The translations under genes were made by a program, and so were the position numbers. Under the pieces are notes generated by a model. That model made no database searches, had not been told where the DNA came from, and saw only the letters and a program-made list of their open reading frames with translations. This document shows, piece by piece, positions 39,707 to 47,877 of a DNA stretch of 56,376 bases. Numbering within the stretch: position 1 is the first letter of the stretch; every line of letters starts with the position of its first letter. The DNA is from a bacterium (GTDB lineage: Archaea; Thermoproteota; Nitrososphaeria; Nitrososphaerales; Gagatemarchaeaceae): assembly GCA_027310575.1 (NCBI GenBank), contig DAIDAO010000013.1:1-56376 (forward strand), written 5' to 3'.

Positions 39707-42046
39707 TTGCAGCCACAGTTCTCGGCCAAGCTCGAGGCCACTTCATGGGACCCCAAGCTCGAGGCCGAAATGCGACAGACGTGGGAATTTGAGAGAATCT
39801 TCGACTTCAAGCCATCGAACAACAAGAATCGCAACTTCGTGATGGACACGCCGCCCCCCTACCCATCCGGGAAGCCCTGGCACCCGGGCGCTCTCACCCA
39901 GTACACCCAGATCGACATGACTGCGAGGGCTGCGAGGATGCGCGGGCTGAACGTCCTGTATCCGATAGGGATAGACAGGAACGGCCTCCCGGTCGAGATA
40001 TTCGCAGAGAGGAAGTACAGGGTCCAGATGAGAAAGACCCCTCGGGAGGAGTTCATCAACCTCTGCAAGCACGCCCTGGACGACCTCGAGGCCTACATGA
40101 TCGGCCTCCTGAAGACGCTCGGAATCTCGGGGGACTACTACAACAAGTACAGGACGGATTCGGAGGAGTACAGGAAGCTAACCCAGTGGTCCTTCATCGA
40201 GCTCTGGAAGAAGGGGCTGGTGTATCTCGCCAACAGGCCGAACAACTACTGCGTGGACTGCAACACCACGATAGCTGACGCAGAGATCGAGTACGAGGAG
40301 CTCCCCACGTTCCTGGTCACGAACACGTTCAAGGTGAAGGACAGCAAAGCCGAGCTGTCGGTCGCGACGACCAGGCCCGAGCTGCTCGTCGCCTGCCAGA
40401 TGCTGGTGGTGAATCCTGCCGACGGCAGATACAGGAAGCACGTGGGGAAGACCGCGATCGTCCCGATCTACAACAGGGAGGTGCCCATCAGGGCGCACAA
40501 GAGCGTCGACCCGAAGTTCGGGAGCGGCGTGGTGATGGTCTGCAGCTATGGCGACTACAACGACGTGATGCTATTCAGGGAGTTCAAGCTCAAGGAAATC
40601 GTCGCAGTGGACCTCGACGGCAAGATGATGGCGGTGGCAGGCAAGTACGCAGGCGTGCCCGTCAAGGACGCGCGCTCGCAGGTAATCCAGGACCTCCAGG
40701 AGATGGGGGTCGCGACGAAGGTGGAGCAGATCCAGCACAGGACCCCGCTGTGCGAGCGGAGCCACACCCCCATCGAGATCGTGCCGATGGAGGAATACTA
40801 CCTCAAGCAGCTGGACTTCAAGCCCGCGCTGAGGAAGATGGCCAAGAGGATAGAGTTCCATCCGGCGATGCACCGGCAGATACTGCTCGACTGGATAGAC
40901 GTGCTCACCACTGACTATCCTATCTCGCGGCGCAGGTACTACTCCACGGAGATCCCCGTCTGGTTCTGCAGCAAGTGCAGCACCCCCCACCTCCCGAAGC
41001 CCGGGGTCTACTACAGGCCCTGGCGCGACGAGGCGCCGTTCAAGAAGTGCAAGAAGTGCGGGAACGCGAGGTTCGTCGGCGAGACGAGGACCTTCGACAC
41101 CTGGATGGACTCGAGCCTGTCCCCGCTCTACGTCACGAAGTACATGAAGAACACGAAGTTCCACGCCCTCACCTATCCTGCCACCCTCAGGATGCAGGGC
41201 AAGGACATCGTGAGGACGTGGCTGTACTATACGCTCCTGAAGTCGTACCAGCTCACAGGGCGCGAGCCGTTCAAGCACGCCTGGGTGGGCGGGCTGGGGC
41301 AGGACTCCCAAGGAAGGGCCATGAGGAAGAGCCTCGGCAACTTCGTCGACCCGGAGCCCATCTTCGTCAAGTATGGAGCGGACGCGTTCAGGTTCTGGGG
41401 CGCGTCGGAGGCGGGGCTGGGATACGACTTCCGCTTCAGCGAGGAGAGGATCGCAGGGGCGGGGAAGTTCCTGACGAAGCTCTGGAACACGTGCAGGTTC
41501 ATCAGCTCCTTCCCTGTGCCGGAGACTGCCGAGCTCACCTGGACGGACAAGTGGATGCTCAACGAACTCGGCAAACTGACCCAGGAGTGCGTCGCGGCGT
41601 ACGAGCGCTTCGACGTGTTCACTGTCGCGACGAAGGTGAGGGAGTTCCTCTGGAACGTGTTCGCGTCAAACTACCTCGAGATGGCCAAGGGGAGGGCCTA
41701 CGGAGACGGAGCCACCAAGGGCGAACAGGAGGCCGCATGGTACACTCTGCACACGGTCGTCAGGAGCATGCTGCTCCTGCTCGCGCCGGTCACCCCCTAC
41801 CTGACAGACTACGCCTGGAGGAAGCTCTACGGAACGCAGAGCGTCCACCTCGAGGCATTCCCGAAGCCTCAGCGGTTCGACATCAGCGAGAAGGTGAGCC
41901 AGAGCATAATGGAATTCAACGCGCAGGTATGGAAGACGAAGAGGGACAAAGGGCTCGCCCTCAAGGACCCCATAGCGGCAAGGATCCCAGCGAACCTCAA
42001 GCACTTCGAGAAGGACCTGGTGCGGATGCACCACATCACGAAGTAG
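39707..42046 (+). CDS. valS: valyl-tRNA synthetase
   Basis: A 779-residue class I synthetase. N-terminal signature TPPPYPSGKPWHPG (47-61) carries the HIGH motif as H-P-G; editing domain includes TTRPELLVACQMLVV and HKSVDPKFGSGVVMVC; zinc-like CSKC and CKKCG at the connective domain. The KMSKS equivalent reads A-M-R-K-S (about 538-542), so the first Lys is replaced. A C-terminal helical domain carries the anticodon contact. Charges tRNA-Val. The TTG start and TATA box fit leaderless transcription. The altered motif is reported as a finding. Confidence 0.9.
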   Translation: MQPQFSAKLEATSWDPKLEAEMRQTWEFERIFDFKPSNNKNRNFVMDTPPPYPSGKPWHPGALTQYTQIDMTARAARMRGLNVLYPIGIDRNGLPVEIFAERKYRVQMRKTPREEFINLCKHALDDLEAYMIGLLKTLGISGDYYNKYRTDSEEYRKLTQWSFIELWKKGLVYLANRPNNYCVDCNTTIADAEIEYEELPTFLVTNTFKVKDSKAELSVATTRPELLVACQMLVVNPADGRYRKHVGKTAIVPIYNREVPIRAHKSVDPKFGSGVVMVCSYGDYNDVMLFREFKLKEIVAVDLDGKMMAVAGKYAGVPVKDARSQVIQDLQEMGVATKVEQIQHRTPLCERSHTPIEIVPMEEYYLKQLDFKPALRKMAKRIEFHPAMHRQILLDWIDVLTTDYPISRRRYYSTEIPVWFCSKCSTPHLPKPGVYYRPWRDEAPFKKCKKCGNARFVGETRTFDTWMDSSLSPLYVTKYMKNTKFHALTYPATLRMQGKDIVRTWLYYTLLKSYQLTGREPFKHAWVGGLGQDSQGRAMRKSLGNFVDPEPIFVKYGADAFRFWGASEAGLGYDFRFSEERIAGAGKFLTKLWNTCRFISSFPVPETAELTWTDKWMLNELGKLTQECVAAYERFDVFTVATKVREFLWNVFASNYLEMAKGRAYGDGATKGEQEAAWYTLHTVVRSMLLLLAPVTPYLTDYAWRKLYGTQSVHLEAFPKPQRFDISEKVSQSIMEFNAQVWKTKRDKGLALKDPIAARIPANLKHFEKDLVRMHHITK

Positions 42047-42085
42047 TTCGTCGTTTGCAGTAAGCCTAACCGTCGTTTGCTGTAT

Positions 42086-42093
42086 CTTAAATA
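42086..42093 (+). promoter_or_regulatory. TATA box of the 42117 microprotein gene
   Basis: CTTAAATA ends 24 bases before the TTG at 42117, the standard leaderless spacing. Confidence 0.6.
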
Positions 42094-42116
42094 GCGAAAG
42101 GCCTCGCTCGGCCAAG

Positions 42117-42236
42117 TTGCAAGTAGCCGTCGGCTCTGCGCGCTGCATCTGGTGTTCGGCGCCACTTGACCCCGCGAACCAGATCGAACTCGCGTGGGCC
42201 ACCTGTTCCCGATGCCTGTACGCAACGACGAAGTAG
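42117..42236 (+). CDS. zinc-ribbon microprotein, 39 residues
   Basis: A tiny gene between valS and the aldo-keto reductase gene. From TTG it encodes 39 residues with Cys10-x2-Cys13 (CIWC) and Cys30-x2-Cys33 (CSRC), separated by 16 residues (SAPLDPANQIELAWAT), a four-cysteine zinc ribbon. A TATA box at 42086-42093 is at leaderless distance, and the coding frame has no earlier stop. It overlaps no other gene. Role unknown; similar one-ribbon proteins interact with RNA or protein partners. Confidence 0.65.
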   Translation: MQVAVGSARCIWCSAPLDPANQIELAWATCSRCLYATTK

Positions 42237-42239
42237 AAT

Positions 42240-43046
42240 TCAGCTGCCGCCGGAAATCCGATCGTACTCCGCAGATTCCAGTCTGACCGAAATCGAGGAG
42301 GCGTTCTCCTCTAGGTGGGAGACGTTTGCCGCCTTGGGGATTGCGACGACCTGCTCATGGCGGGTCACCCAGTTGAGCATGGCCTGAGCTGGAGTCATGT
42401 GGTACTTCTGCAGGACCGCCCCGGGAACGGAGCCGGAGATGCGGCCCCGCGCCAGAGGGCTGTAGGCGATCAGGGTGATCTTCTCCCTGGCGCAGTAGGG
42501 CAGAAGCTCGGATTCGACCTGCCTGTTCTCAAGCGAGTACTCCACCTGATTGGAGACCACCTCGTGGCGGGACAGAGCCGCTCTGGCGCCCTCTGTCTCC
42601 CTGACGCTGAAGTTGCTGACCCCTATGTATCTGGTGAGACCATCGCTGGCGAGCTTCTCCATCGCTGACATAGTCTCCTGGATTGGAACCTGAGGGTCGG
42701 GCCAGTGGATCTGGTACAGGTCGACGTAAGAGACCCCCAGCCGCTGGAGGCTCGCCCTGCACGCGGCGATGACGTCGTCATGGTGGAGGTGCCCAGGGGC
42801 CACCTTGGTGGCGATGAAGACCTTCTCCCTGACGCCTTTGATCGCGTCCCGCACGATTTCCTCCGACCTCCCCGAGGAGTAGGTCTCCGCAGTGTCGATC
42901 AGGTTCATTCCCAGCTCTATCCCCCTTCTGAGGGCCGCCACCTGGCTCTGGCGCTCTTCCGGGGTGTGATAGGCGCCGAACCTCCAGGTTCCCATGCCTA
43001 GGGTTGAGACCTTCTCCCCCGTCCTTCCGAGCGTGCGGTACTCCAT
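42240..43046 (-). CDS. aldo/keto reductase
   Basis: A 268-residue AKR. Catalytic residues: Asp and Tyr in LIDTAETYSSG, Lys in IATKVAPGH, His in LYQIHWPDP. The NADPH site is AIPKAANVSHLEENA. It is related to the AKR at 37474-38298: both share the LYQ(V/I)HWP and GVSNF segments. It converges on the 42117 microprotein with its stop 4 bases beyond. The start ATG at 43046 is followed by a long typical N-terminus (EYRTLGRTGEKVSTLGMGTW). Substrate unknown. Confidence 0.9.
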   Translation of the reverse strand: MEYRTLGRTGEKVSTLGMGTWRFGAYHTPEERQSQVAALRRGIELGMNLIDTAETYSSGRSEEIVRDAIKGVREKVFIATKVAPGHLHHDDVIAACRASLQRLGVSYVDLYQIHWPDPQVPIQETMSAMEKLASDGLTRYIGVSNFSVRETEGARAALSRHEVVSNQVEYSLENRQVESELLPYCAREKITLIAYSPLARGRISGSVPGAVLQKYHMTPAQAMLNWVTRHEQVVAIPKAANVSHLEENASSISVRLESAEYDRISGGS

Positions 43047-43094
43047 GGTGGGGAGGTCGATTGCCCAGCTTTAGACATTCACGGCGAGAAAGGT

Positions 43095-43101
43095 GATAAA
43101 C
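43095..43101 (+). promoter_or_regulatory. TATA box of the tRNA-Thr gene
   Basis: GATAAAC lies 25-31 bases upstream of the first base of the tRNA at 43126. Confidence 0.55.
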
Positions 43102-43125
43102 CGAGCTCGGACCGAGCAGTGGCGT

Positions 43126-43238
43126 GCCGCGGTAGCTCAGCCTGGCTAGAGCGTGTGCCTTGTAAGCGCAAGTCATGAAAGCACAAGGTCGAGGGACCGA
43201 AATGCCAGCGAAGAGGCACGGAAAGCCCTCCCGCGGCT
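43126..43238 (+). tRNA. tRNA-Thr (anticodon UGU) with two introns
   Basis: Acceptor GCCGCGG pairs with CCGCGGC and discriminator T. D-arm GCTC/GAGC. Anticodon stem TGTGC/GCACA with loop CTTGTAA, so the anticodon is TGT. A 15-base intron at 43165-43179 sits at the canonical 37/38 site. A second, 23-base insertion (43202-43224) lies in the T-loop at 59/60; its TGCC/GGCA stem and 3-base bulges fit a relaxed bulge-helix-bulge. Removing both gives 75 bases with a 7-base T-loop ACCGAAG. The T-stem GAGGG/CCCTC is perfect. The loop lacks the usual T54 and T55. Confidence 0.85.
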
Positions 43239-43249
43239 CTTTTCACATG

Positions 43250-43633
43250 CTAGCTGCCGCTCTTCCTGAGCACTTCGAAGACGTCGCGGATCGTGGCTGC
43301 GAGATACGGGCCGTACTCCTCGTCGCTGAACTCGACGACGTCCACCCTGCCTGTCGCTGACGCGACCTTGTAGCTCAGGAGGTGGTAGCAGGTCTCTTCC
43401 CTCCCCCCGAGGACTCGGAAGTAGAAGTTGCTGCAGGAGCAGTACGGCTTCTCGGGGTCGATGAACTCGTCCCCCAGCCGCCCCACGACCGTGATTACCC
43501 TCCTTCCGCTCGGCAGGAACCTGCACTCCTTGACTCCGCCAGCCAGCACTGCGTCCACCGCCCTGTCGAGCTTCGTCCCGTACTTCTCGAACCCGGGCAG
43601 CTTCCCCTTGATGGCCTCTCGCTCTTCAGACAT
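43250..43633 (-). CDS. SWIM zinc-finger protein
   Basis: A 127-residue protein with C-S-C-S-N-F-Y-F-R...C-Y-H, the SWIM pattern C-x-C-xn-C-x-H (about 64-85), in a small domain preceded by FLPSGRRVITVVGRLGDEF. SWIM domains bind nucleic acid or protein, and in eukaryotes and archaea SWIM proteins such as Sws1 assist recombinases. The gene overlaps the start of the Dpo4 gene by 8 bases and is transcribed with it, pointing to a DNA damage-related role, an inference from linkage. Confidence 0.75.
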   Translation of the reverse strand: MSEEREAIKGKLPGFEKYGTKLDRAVDAVLAGGVKECRFLPSGRRVITVVGRLGDEFIDPEKPYCSCSNFYFRVLGGREETCYHLLSYKVASATGRVDVVEFSDEEYGPYLAATIRDVFEVLRKSGS

Positions 43634-44735
43634 GCTCTCGCCTGGGGTCGACGAACTCTGAAAGCGAGCTCTGGTCTTCGATGCCGGTCAAGCCTGAAAC
43701 GCGGACGCCCGCCCTCCTGTAGTCTTTGCCGATCGATGCGCTCAGCTCCTGGAAGAGCTCGAGCGTGGCGTCCCGGAGCGCCGCGGCGTCGCCGACCGGG
43801 GCGTCGAACGTCTTGCTCTTCGTCTTGGTTGACAGGTCGGTGAGGATGCCTATGGCTGTCACCGTCCTGCAGGACTTCTTCGAGGCGACCAGCTTGCCGT
43901 GGATGTGCTCAATCCCATCCGCAAGCTGAGATAAGACATCCTGTGGGTCTCTGGTGTCGCGCTTCAGGGTCACGATGCGGCTGAACTGCGTCGGCTCCAG
44001 CCCCGCCACTACCGGGTCGTCGTCCGTGCCCGTGGCTGCCGCGAGCAGGTAGGCGCTCAGCTTCCTCCCGAAGCGGACTTCGAGGTCAGACGGGGAGGCC
44101 TTCGCAAGCTCCCCCACCGTCCTGACTCCCATCTGTTCCAGGGCGGATGAGGTCTTGGGGCCGACGCCGTAGAGCTTCGACGCCGGAAGAGGATCGAGGA
44201 CGCTCGCGGTCTTCTCCGGGACGATCACTGTCAGCCCGTCCGGTTTCGCCATGTCAGATCCGAGTTTGGCTACGACCTTGCTCCGCCCCAGCCCCACGGA
44301 GCATGTGAGACGTTCGCTCGCGAGTATCGACTCTTTGATGGACTCCGCGGCCTTCCTGGCCCTGCCGTAGTCTCCTTCCGTGGAAGTGGTGATATCGAAG
44401 AAGGCTTCGTCGATGCCCGTCGGCTCCAGGACGTCCACCTTGTGCTCCAGGAGCTCCATTATCCGCCCCGAGACTACTTCATACTTCTCGTGGTTCATTC
44501 TGATTATCGCTGGGTCACTTCCGTCGAGTCTGTTCTTGGCCTGGACGATGGGCATCCCGGAGTGCACCCCCAGCGCTCTTGCCTTGTAGTTGGCGGTGCC
44601 TACCACCCCGCTGTCTTCGGTCCTCCCGGAGAAGACGCAGACGACCACCGGCTTTCCCTTGAGCGAAGGGTCCTCGACCTCTTCGACCTGGGCGTAGAAG
44701 TAGTCGAGGTCGATGTGGCCGATGACTCGCGGCAA
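43626..44735 (-). CDS. dinB: DNA polymerase IV (Y-family, Dpo4-like)
   Basis: A 369-residue Y-family polymerase. N-terminal HIDLDYFYAQVEEVEDP carries the first catalytic acid; GIDEAFFDIT holds the paired acidic residues, preceded by VLEPTGIDEAF. LTCSVGLGRSKVVAKLGSDMAKPDG is the helix-hairpin-helix and palm region, followed by the little-finger domain. Translesion synthesis with low fidelity; cytosolic. The next gene (SWIM protein) overlaps by 8 bases, giving a two-gene unit. Confidence 0.93.
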   Translation of the reverse strand: MPRVIGHIDLDYFYAQVEEVEDPSLKGKPVVVCVFSGRTEDSGVVGTANYKARALGVHSGMPIVQAKNRLDGSDPAIIRMNHEKYEVVSGRIMELLEHKVDVLEPTGIDEAFFDITTSTEGDYGRARKAAESIKESILASERLTCSVGLGRSKVVAKLGSDMAKPDGLTVIVPEKTASVLDPLPASKLYGVGPKTSSALEQMGVRTVGELAKASPSDLEVRFGRKLSAYLLAAATGTDDDPVVAGLEPTQFSRIVTLKRDTRDPQDVLSQLADGIEHIHGKLVASKKSCRTVTAIGILTDLSTKTKSKTFDAPVGDAAALRDATLELFQELSASIGKDYRRAGVRVSGLTGIEDQSSLSEFVDPRREHV

Positions 44736-44833
44736 GGACGTGGCCGCTCCCAGCCCTTCGGTTTAAGGCGTTCTTGAGGAGGCGTCGGAAGTCTTGGCGA
44801 CGCCACGCTGGATGCGCGCCGAGCTCAGTGTCG

Positions 44834-45811
44834 CTACTTCGGCACCTGCGCGAAGATCCTGAGTCCGCTGAGGTCGTCTGTGTTCGGCTGCAGGGCAGAG
44901 GCCAGTTCCCTGAACCATCGCTCCGGCGCGTAGGCCCCCTCCTGCCAGTACCCGACGCTGAACCCGAACAGCCGGTTGTTCCGGTAGGCGGGGGAATTGA
45001 GGACCTCCGGATACAGGGACGAAATATGTTGAATCGACGGCCTCACCATTGTGAACACTATGACGTCTGCCTGCCCCATCTTGTCTCCAATCCACTCTCT
45101 CGAAGTCTCGACGCTCCCGGACGCCTCTGGTTCCGGGGTCATGACGGAAGACCCCAAGCTCGAGACGGCCTGCGCCACCCATGAGCCCCCGCCTGTCGCG
45201 AACTGGTATCCCTGGAAGTCGGCGAACCACAGCACCTTTCGCCCTTCGCTTCTCATCTCGGACGTGGTGCGACCGATGTCGTCGGCGATTCCACTGACGA
45301 CCCGCCGGGCTTCGGCCTCGACGCCGAAGAAGTAGCCGATGAACTCGATCCATTTGATCCTGTCAAGCAGGCTCGATTCATACCAGGCGTCGATGGTCGC
45401 AAACGGCAGGCCGTAGTGACGCAACGCCCCGGCCAGCGACGGATTGTCGTGGGGGAATGCGAAGGTGAATATGACGTCATACTGCATCTTCCTCAGGTCT
45501 TGCAGGCTCGCGGCGTTCTGAATCTGGCCGCTCCTGAACCTGTCTACGAGCTCGGGGAGGACGAGATGCGCCTCCTGGGCGCTGACGATTCCGACGAACC
45601 TGTCCAGTATCTTGGTCGTTTCGCTGAGCCGCAGGGCGAACGCGAGGGTGATCGGCGAGCTGGCGACCGCTCGGCGGGCTGGACGCTGCAGGATCAGGTC
45701 AGCCTTGGCGGCCGACGGCCTGGCCCCGTCGTAGAGGAGTATGCGCCTCCCCAGAGCGTCTGTAAGGCTCAGTTGCCCGCCACGGGCCGGGCCGACAAGG
45801 AAGTTCGCCAA
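44834..45811 (-). CDS. helical-backbone periplasmic-binding-like protein without signal peptide
   Basis: A 325-residue protein resembling the substrate-binding proteins of iron, vitamin B12 and metal ABC transporters. It has an N-terminal lobe with GGQLSLTDALGRRILLYDG, PSAAKADLILQRPARRAVASSPI and ILDRFVGIVSAQ. A long connecting helix and a C-terminal lobe (QFATGGGSWVAQAVSSLGSSV and ADVIVFTMVRPSIQHISSLYPEV) follow. No signal peptide or lipobox is visible and no permease or ATPase is adjacent. It might bind a cofactor inside the cell, or the start may lie elsewhere. Confidence 0.65.
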   Translation of the reverse strand: MANFLVGPARGGQLSLTDALGRRILLYDGARPSAAKADLILQRPARRAVASSPITLAFALRLSETTKILDRFVGIVSAQEAHLVLPELVDRFRSGQIQNAASLQDLRKMQYDVIFTFAFPHDNPSLAGALRHYGLPFATIDAWYESSLLDRIKWIEFIGYFFGVEAEARRVVSGIADDIGRTTSEMRSEGRKVLWFADFQGYQFATGGGSWVAQAVSSLGSSVMTPEPEASGSVETSREWIGDKMGQADVIVFTMVRPSIQHISSLYPEVLNSPAYRNNRLFGFSVGYWQEGAYAPERWFRELASALQPNTDDLSGLRIFAQVPK

Positions 45812-45845
45812 GACCGGTCACGAAAGTGGGTGGGACAGGATAAGC

Positions 45846-46052
45846 CTACCTCGCACCGTGCCGGGACTTCAGGTGCTGCGAGAATTCAGCCACGCCCTTG
45901 AATGACGTCCCGCAGCAGGTCAGTCTCTCTGGCCCGTGGGCGATTTCGACGTGCATGGCATACGCCTTCGTCTCCTGAAAGCCGATCCCACAGCAGCTGA
46001 GCTTCGCTCCTGGCAAACCCTCCACCGGACGCTCACTCAGGCCCATCAGCAT
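45846..46052 (-). CDS. two-finger zinc microprotein
   Basis: 68 residues from ATG at 46052, beginning MLMGLSERPVEGLPG. Two repeats follow: CCGIGFQETKAYAMHVEIAH and CCGTSFKGVAEFSQHLKSRH, each with adjacent cysteines and a His-x4-His or His-x4-His-like end. The adjacent Cys-Cys (rather than Cys-x2-Cys) and His spacing suggest an atypical C2H2-like zinc site. On the minus strand an A/T-rich TTACAAATTAC lies about 15-25 bases upstream. Longer frames to 46079 are possible. DNA or protein binding inferred only. Confidence 0.65.
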   Translation of the reverse strand: MLMGLSERPVEGLPGAKLSCCGIGFQETKAYAMHVEIAHGPERLTCCGTSFKGVAEFSQHLKSRHGAR

Positions 46053-46183
46053 TTGACCTCGCCGTGTAATTTGTAACAATCTGTGTTATCCAGCCGGACG
46101 GTCGCCCGGAAGCGTACCGACGTCGGCGTTGGAAGACCTCGCAACGCAGATATAACGACCTGAGGCCCGCAGCCGCGAAGGGT

Positions 46184-46705
46184 TTGGCCCAGGCGCGGAA
46201 GAGCGTCATCAGGTCTTTCAGGCTTGACGAGTCGGCGCTTCAGAAGCTCGAAGAGGAGGCGAAGAGGAGGAACGTGAGCACCAATACGCTGCTGAATCAA
46301 CTCGTCTCCAATTTCGTGAACTTCGACAGGTTCTTCGAGAAGCTCGGGATGATGAAAGTAGCTCACCCTTTCTTCAGCCACCTGCTGCAGTCGGCCTCCG
46401 AGGAGGAAGTCATCAACGCGGGGCGGGTCGCGGGGAGGGACGTGCCCAAGGCCATCATCTCGGCCAAGGATGGAGCAATCACGCTGCATGCTGCGATCGG
46501 CTTCCTCAGGATGATGGGAGACTACGCGAACCTCTACAAGTACAGCGAAGTGGGAGAAGAAGGGACGAGGACGCTGACCCTCATGCACGAACTGGGTCCC
46601 AAGGGCTCGCTCTTCCTCATACACTACGTCGGAGGGGTGCTCGAGCTGTCAGGGGTGAGACCCAAGTACTCTTCCACAGACCATTCTGTCACGATCGAGT
46701 TCTGA
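46184..46705 (+). CDS. ribbon-helix-helix protein with extra C-terminal domain
   Basis: A 173-residue protein. The N-terminus ARKSVIRSFRLDESALQKLEEEAKRRNVSTNTLLNQLVSNFV is a ribbon-helix-helix DNA-binding domain. The remaining ~120 residues (FEKLGMMKVAHPFFSHLLQSASEEEVINAGRVAGRDVPKAI...) form a conserved-looking helical-beta domain of unknown role. Start is TTG, with a TATA-like GATATAACG (46149-46157) at about 27-35 bases upstream. Probably a dimeric transcription regulator; the target is not known. Confidence 0.7.
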   Translation: MAQARKSVIRSFRLDESALQKLEEEAKRRNVSTNTLLNQLVSNFVNFDRFFEKLGMMKVAHPFFSHLLQSASEEEVINAGRVAGRDVPKAIISAKDGAITLHAAIGFLRMMGDYANLYKYSEVGEEGTRTLTLMHELGPKGSLFLIHYVGGVLELSGVRPKYSSTDHSVTIEF

Positions 46706-46805
46706 CGCCTATCCCGGCGGTCCGGTGTTACATCCTGTTATACGACACTACGATTTACACGTCCTCGTAATATACGAAACTCGCTGGCCTCGCGCTGAAT
46801 ACGAT

Positions 46806-47771
46806 TTGAGCAGGAGTAGATTCGCAATATCGAACACAGTCTTTGCGTCAGTGACCATCATCTTGCTGATCGTCGCCGCAAGCGGGTTCGGTCTCTACGC
46901 TACGAAGCCGAGCACGACCGCGACGACCACATCCACGTCGGTCGAGACGACCACGGTGACGAACCGGTCGGCCTGGTCCGAAACAGGCGGCCTCTACAAC
47001 GGACAGGTTGTCACCTTCATCTATCCGCGCCAGTACGCGTGCACCCCCGGCCTACTGACATTCTTCTCCAACCAGACCGCGGCCGCGTCCAAGACAGGAT
47101 GTGAGGTGGGCGCAGGCAACAAGACGGCCGAAGCCGGAGCTGTCCCATTGTGGGTGATCGTCCCTGCATATGCGGGCCTCTCGATCTTCGGCGTCGGAGC
47201 TCTCGGTGCTTCCCAGCAGGGGTACCCCACGTTCGACAACCAGACAGTACTGACGGACTGCGGCGCGAGCGGGACGCCCTCCGGCTGCCCCGACCACCCC
47301 TTGCTGCTGTATTCGCCTTTCTTCACTGCTGTGGAACAACATCTCGGAATCACCAACGGGTATGGCGGCCTGCCTGAAGGCGTGCTGCCCACCCCCGCCC
47401 ACGACCACCTGATAGACTGCTGCTTCCAGGTCATACCTTGGTACACCATCGTTGTCCTGAACTTCGACCCCAACATCCAGCCGAACCCGGTGACAGGCCA
47501 GTGCTCGCAGCTAGTGCCTTCCAATCTGACCGACGCTACAGCCAATTGCCTCAACAGCTTCTCGGCACTGTCCAGCGCGCTGACGACACATGATTCTGCG
47601 CTCGCCCAGACGAACGGGAAGAACCCGATCTGGCAGACTCTCGGAGGCCCGTCGACCCAGGTCGTCGTTCCTGGTGCGGCCACGACAGTGCAGCTATCCA
47701 ACGCCAACACGAACCTTTTCGAACACTTCACAGTGAACTCCACCAACTTCTACCTGCGGTACGAAGGATGA
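46806..47771 (+). CDS. membrane-anchored extracellular protein
   Basis: About 321 residues from TTG at 46806, after a TATA-like TAATATACG (46768-46776). One hydrophobic segment (NTVFASVTIILLIVAASGFGLYAT) is followed by a Thr/Ser-rich linker (TTTSTSVETTTVT) and a ~260-residue extracellular domain with several cysteines (YACTPGLL, TGCEVG, TDCGAS, SGCPDH, IDCCFQV, GQCSQL, ANCLNS) that may form disulfides. The C-terminus VVVPGAATTVQLSNANTNLFEHFTVNSTNFYLRY is beta-rich. I recognise no family. Not part of an obvious operon. Confidence 0.6.
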   Translation: MSRSRFAISNTVFASVTIILLIVAASGFGLYATKPSTTATTTSTSVETTTVTNRSAWSETGGLYNGQVVTFIYPRQYACTPGLLTFFSNQTAAASKTGCEVGAGNKTAEAGAVPLWVIVPAYAGLSIFGVGALGASQQGYPTFDNQTVLTDCGASGTPSGCPDHPLLLYSPFFTAVEQHLGITNGYGGLPEGVLPTPAHDHLIDCCFQVIPWYTIVVLNFDPNIQPNPVTGQCSQLVPSNLTDATANCLNSFSALSSALTTHDSALAQTNGKNPIWQTLGGPSTQVVVPGAATTVQLSNANTNLFEHFTVNSTNFYLRYEG

Positions 47772-47877
47772 GAGGTGCGAGGGCCCGTTTGGGACCGCGT
47801 ACTCTCACCACCCCCAATTTCAGACAGGACCGCCTCGGAGCACTTGGTCGAGGACTACGTCCGGTTGGTTGTAGCGC

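Noticed and set aside
42047-42240. Small noncoding RNA after valS
   Set aside because: The promoter at 42086-42093 is better explained by the in-frame 39-residue zinc-ribbon gene starting at the leaderless distance.
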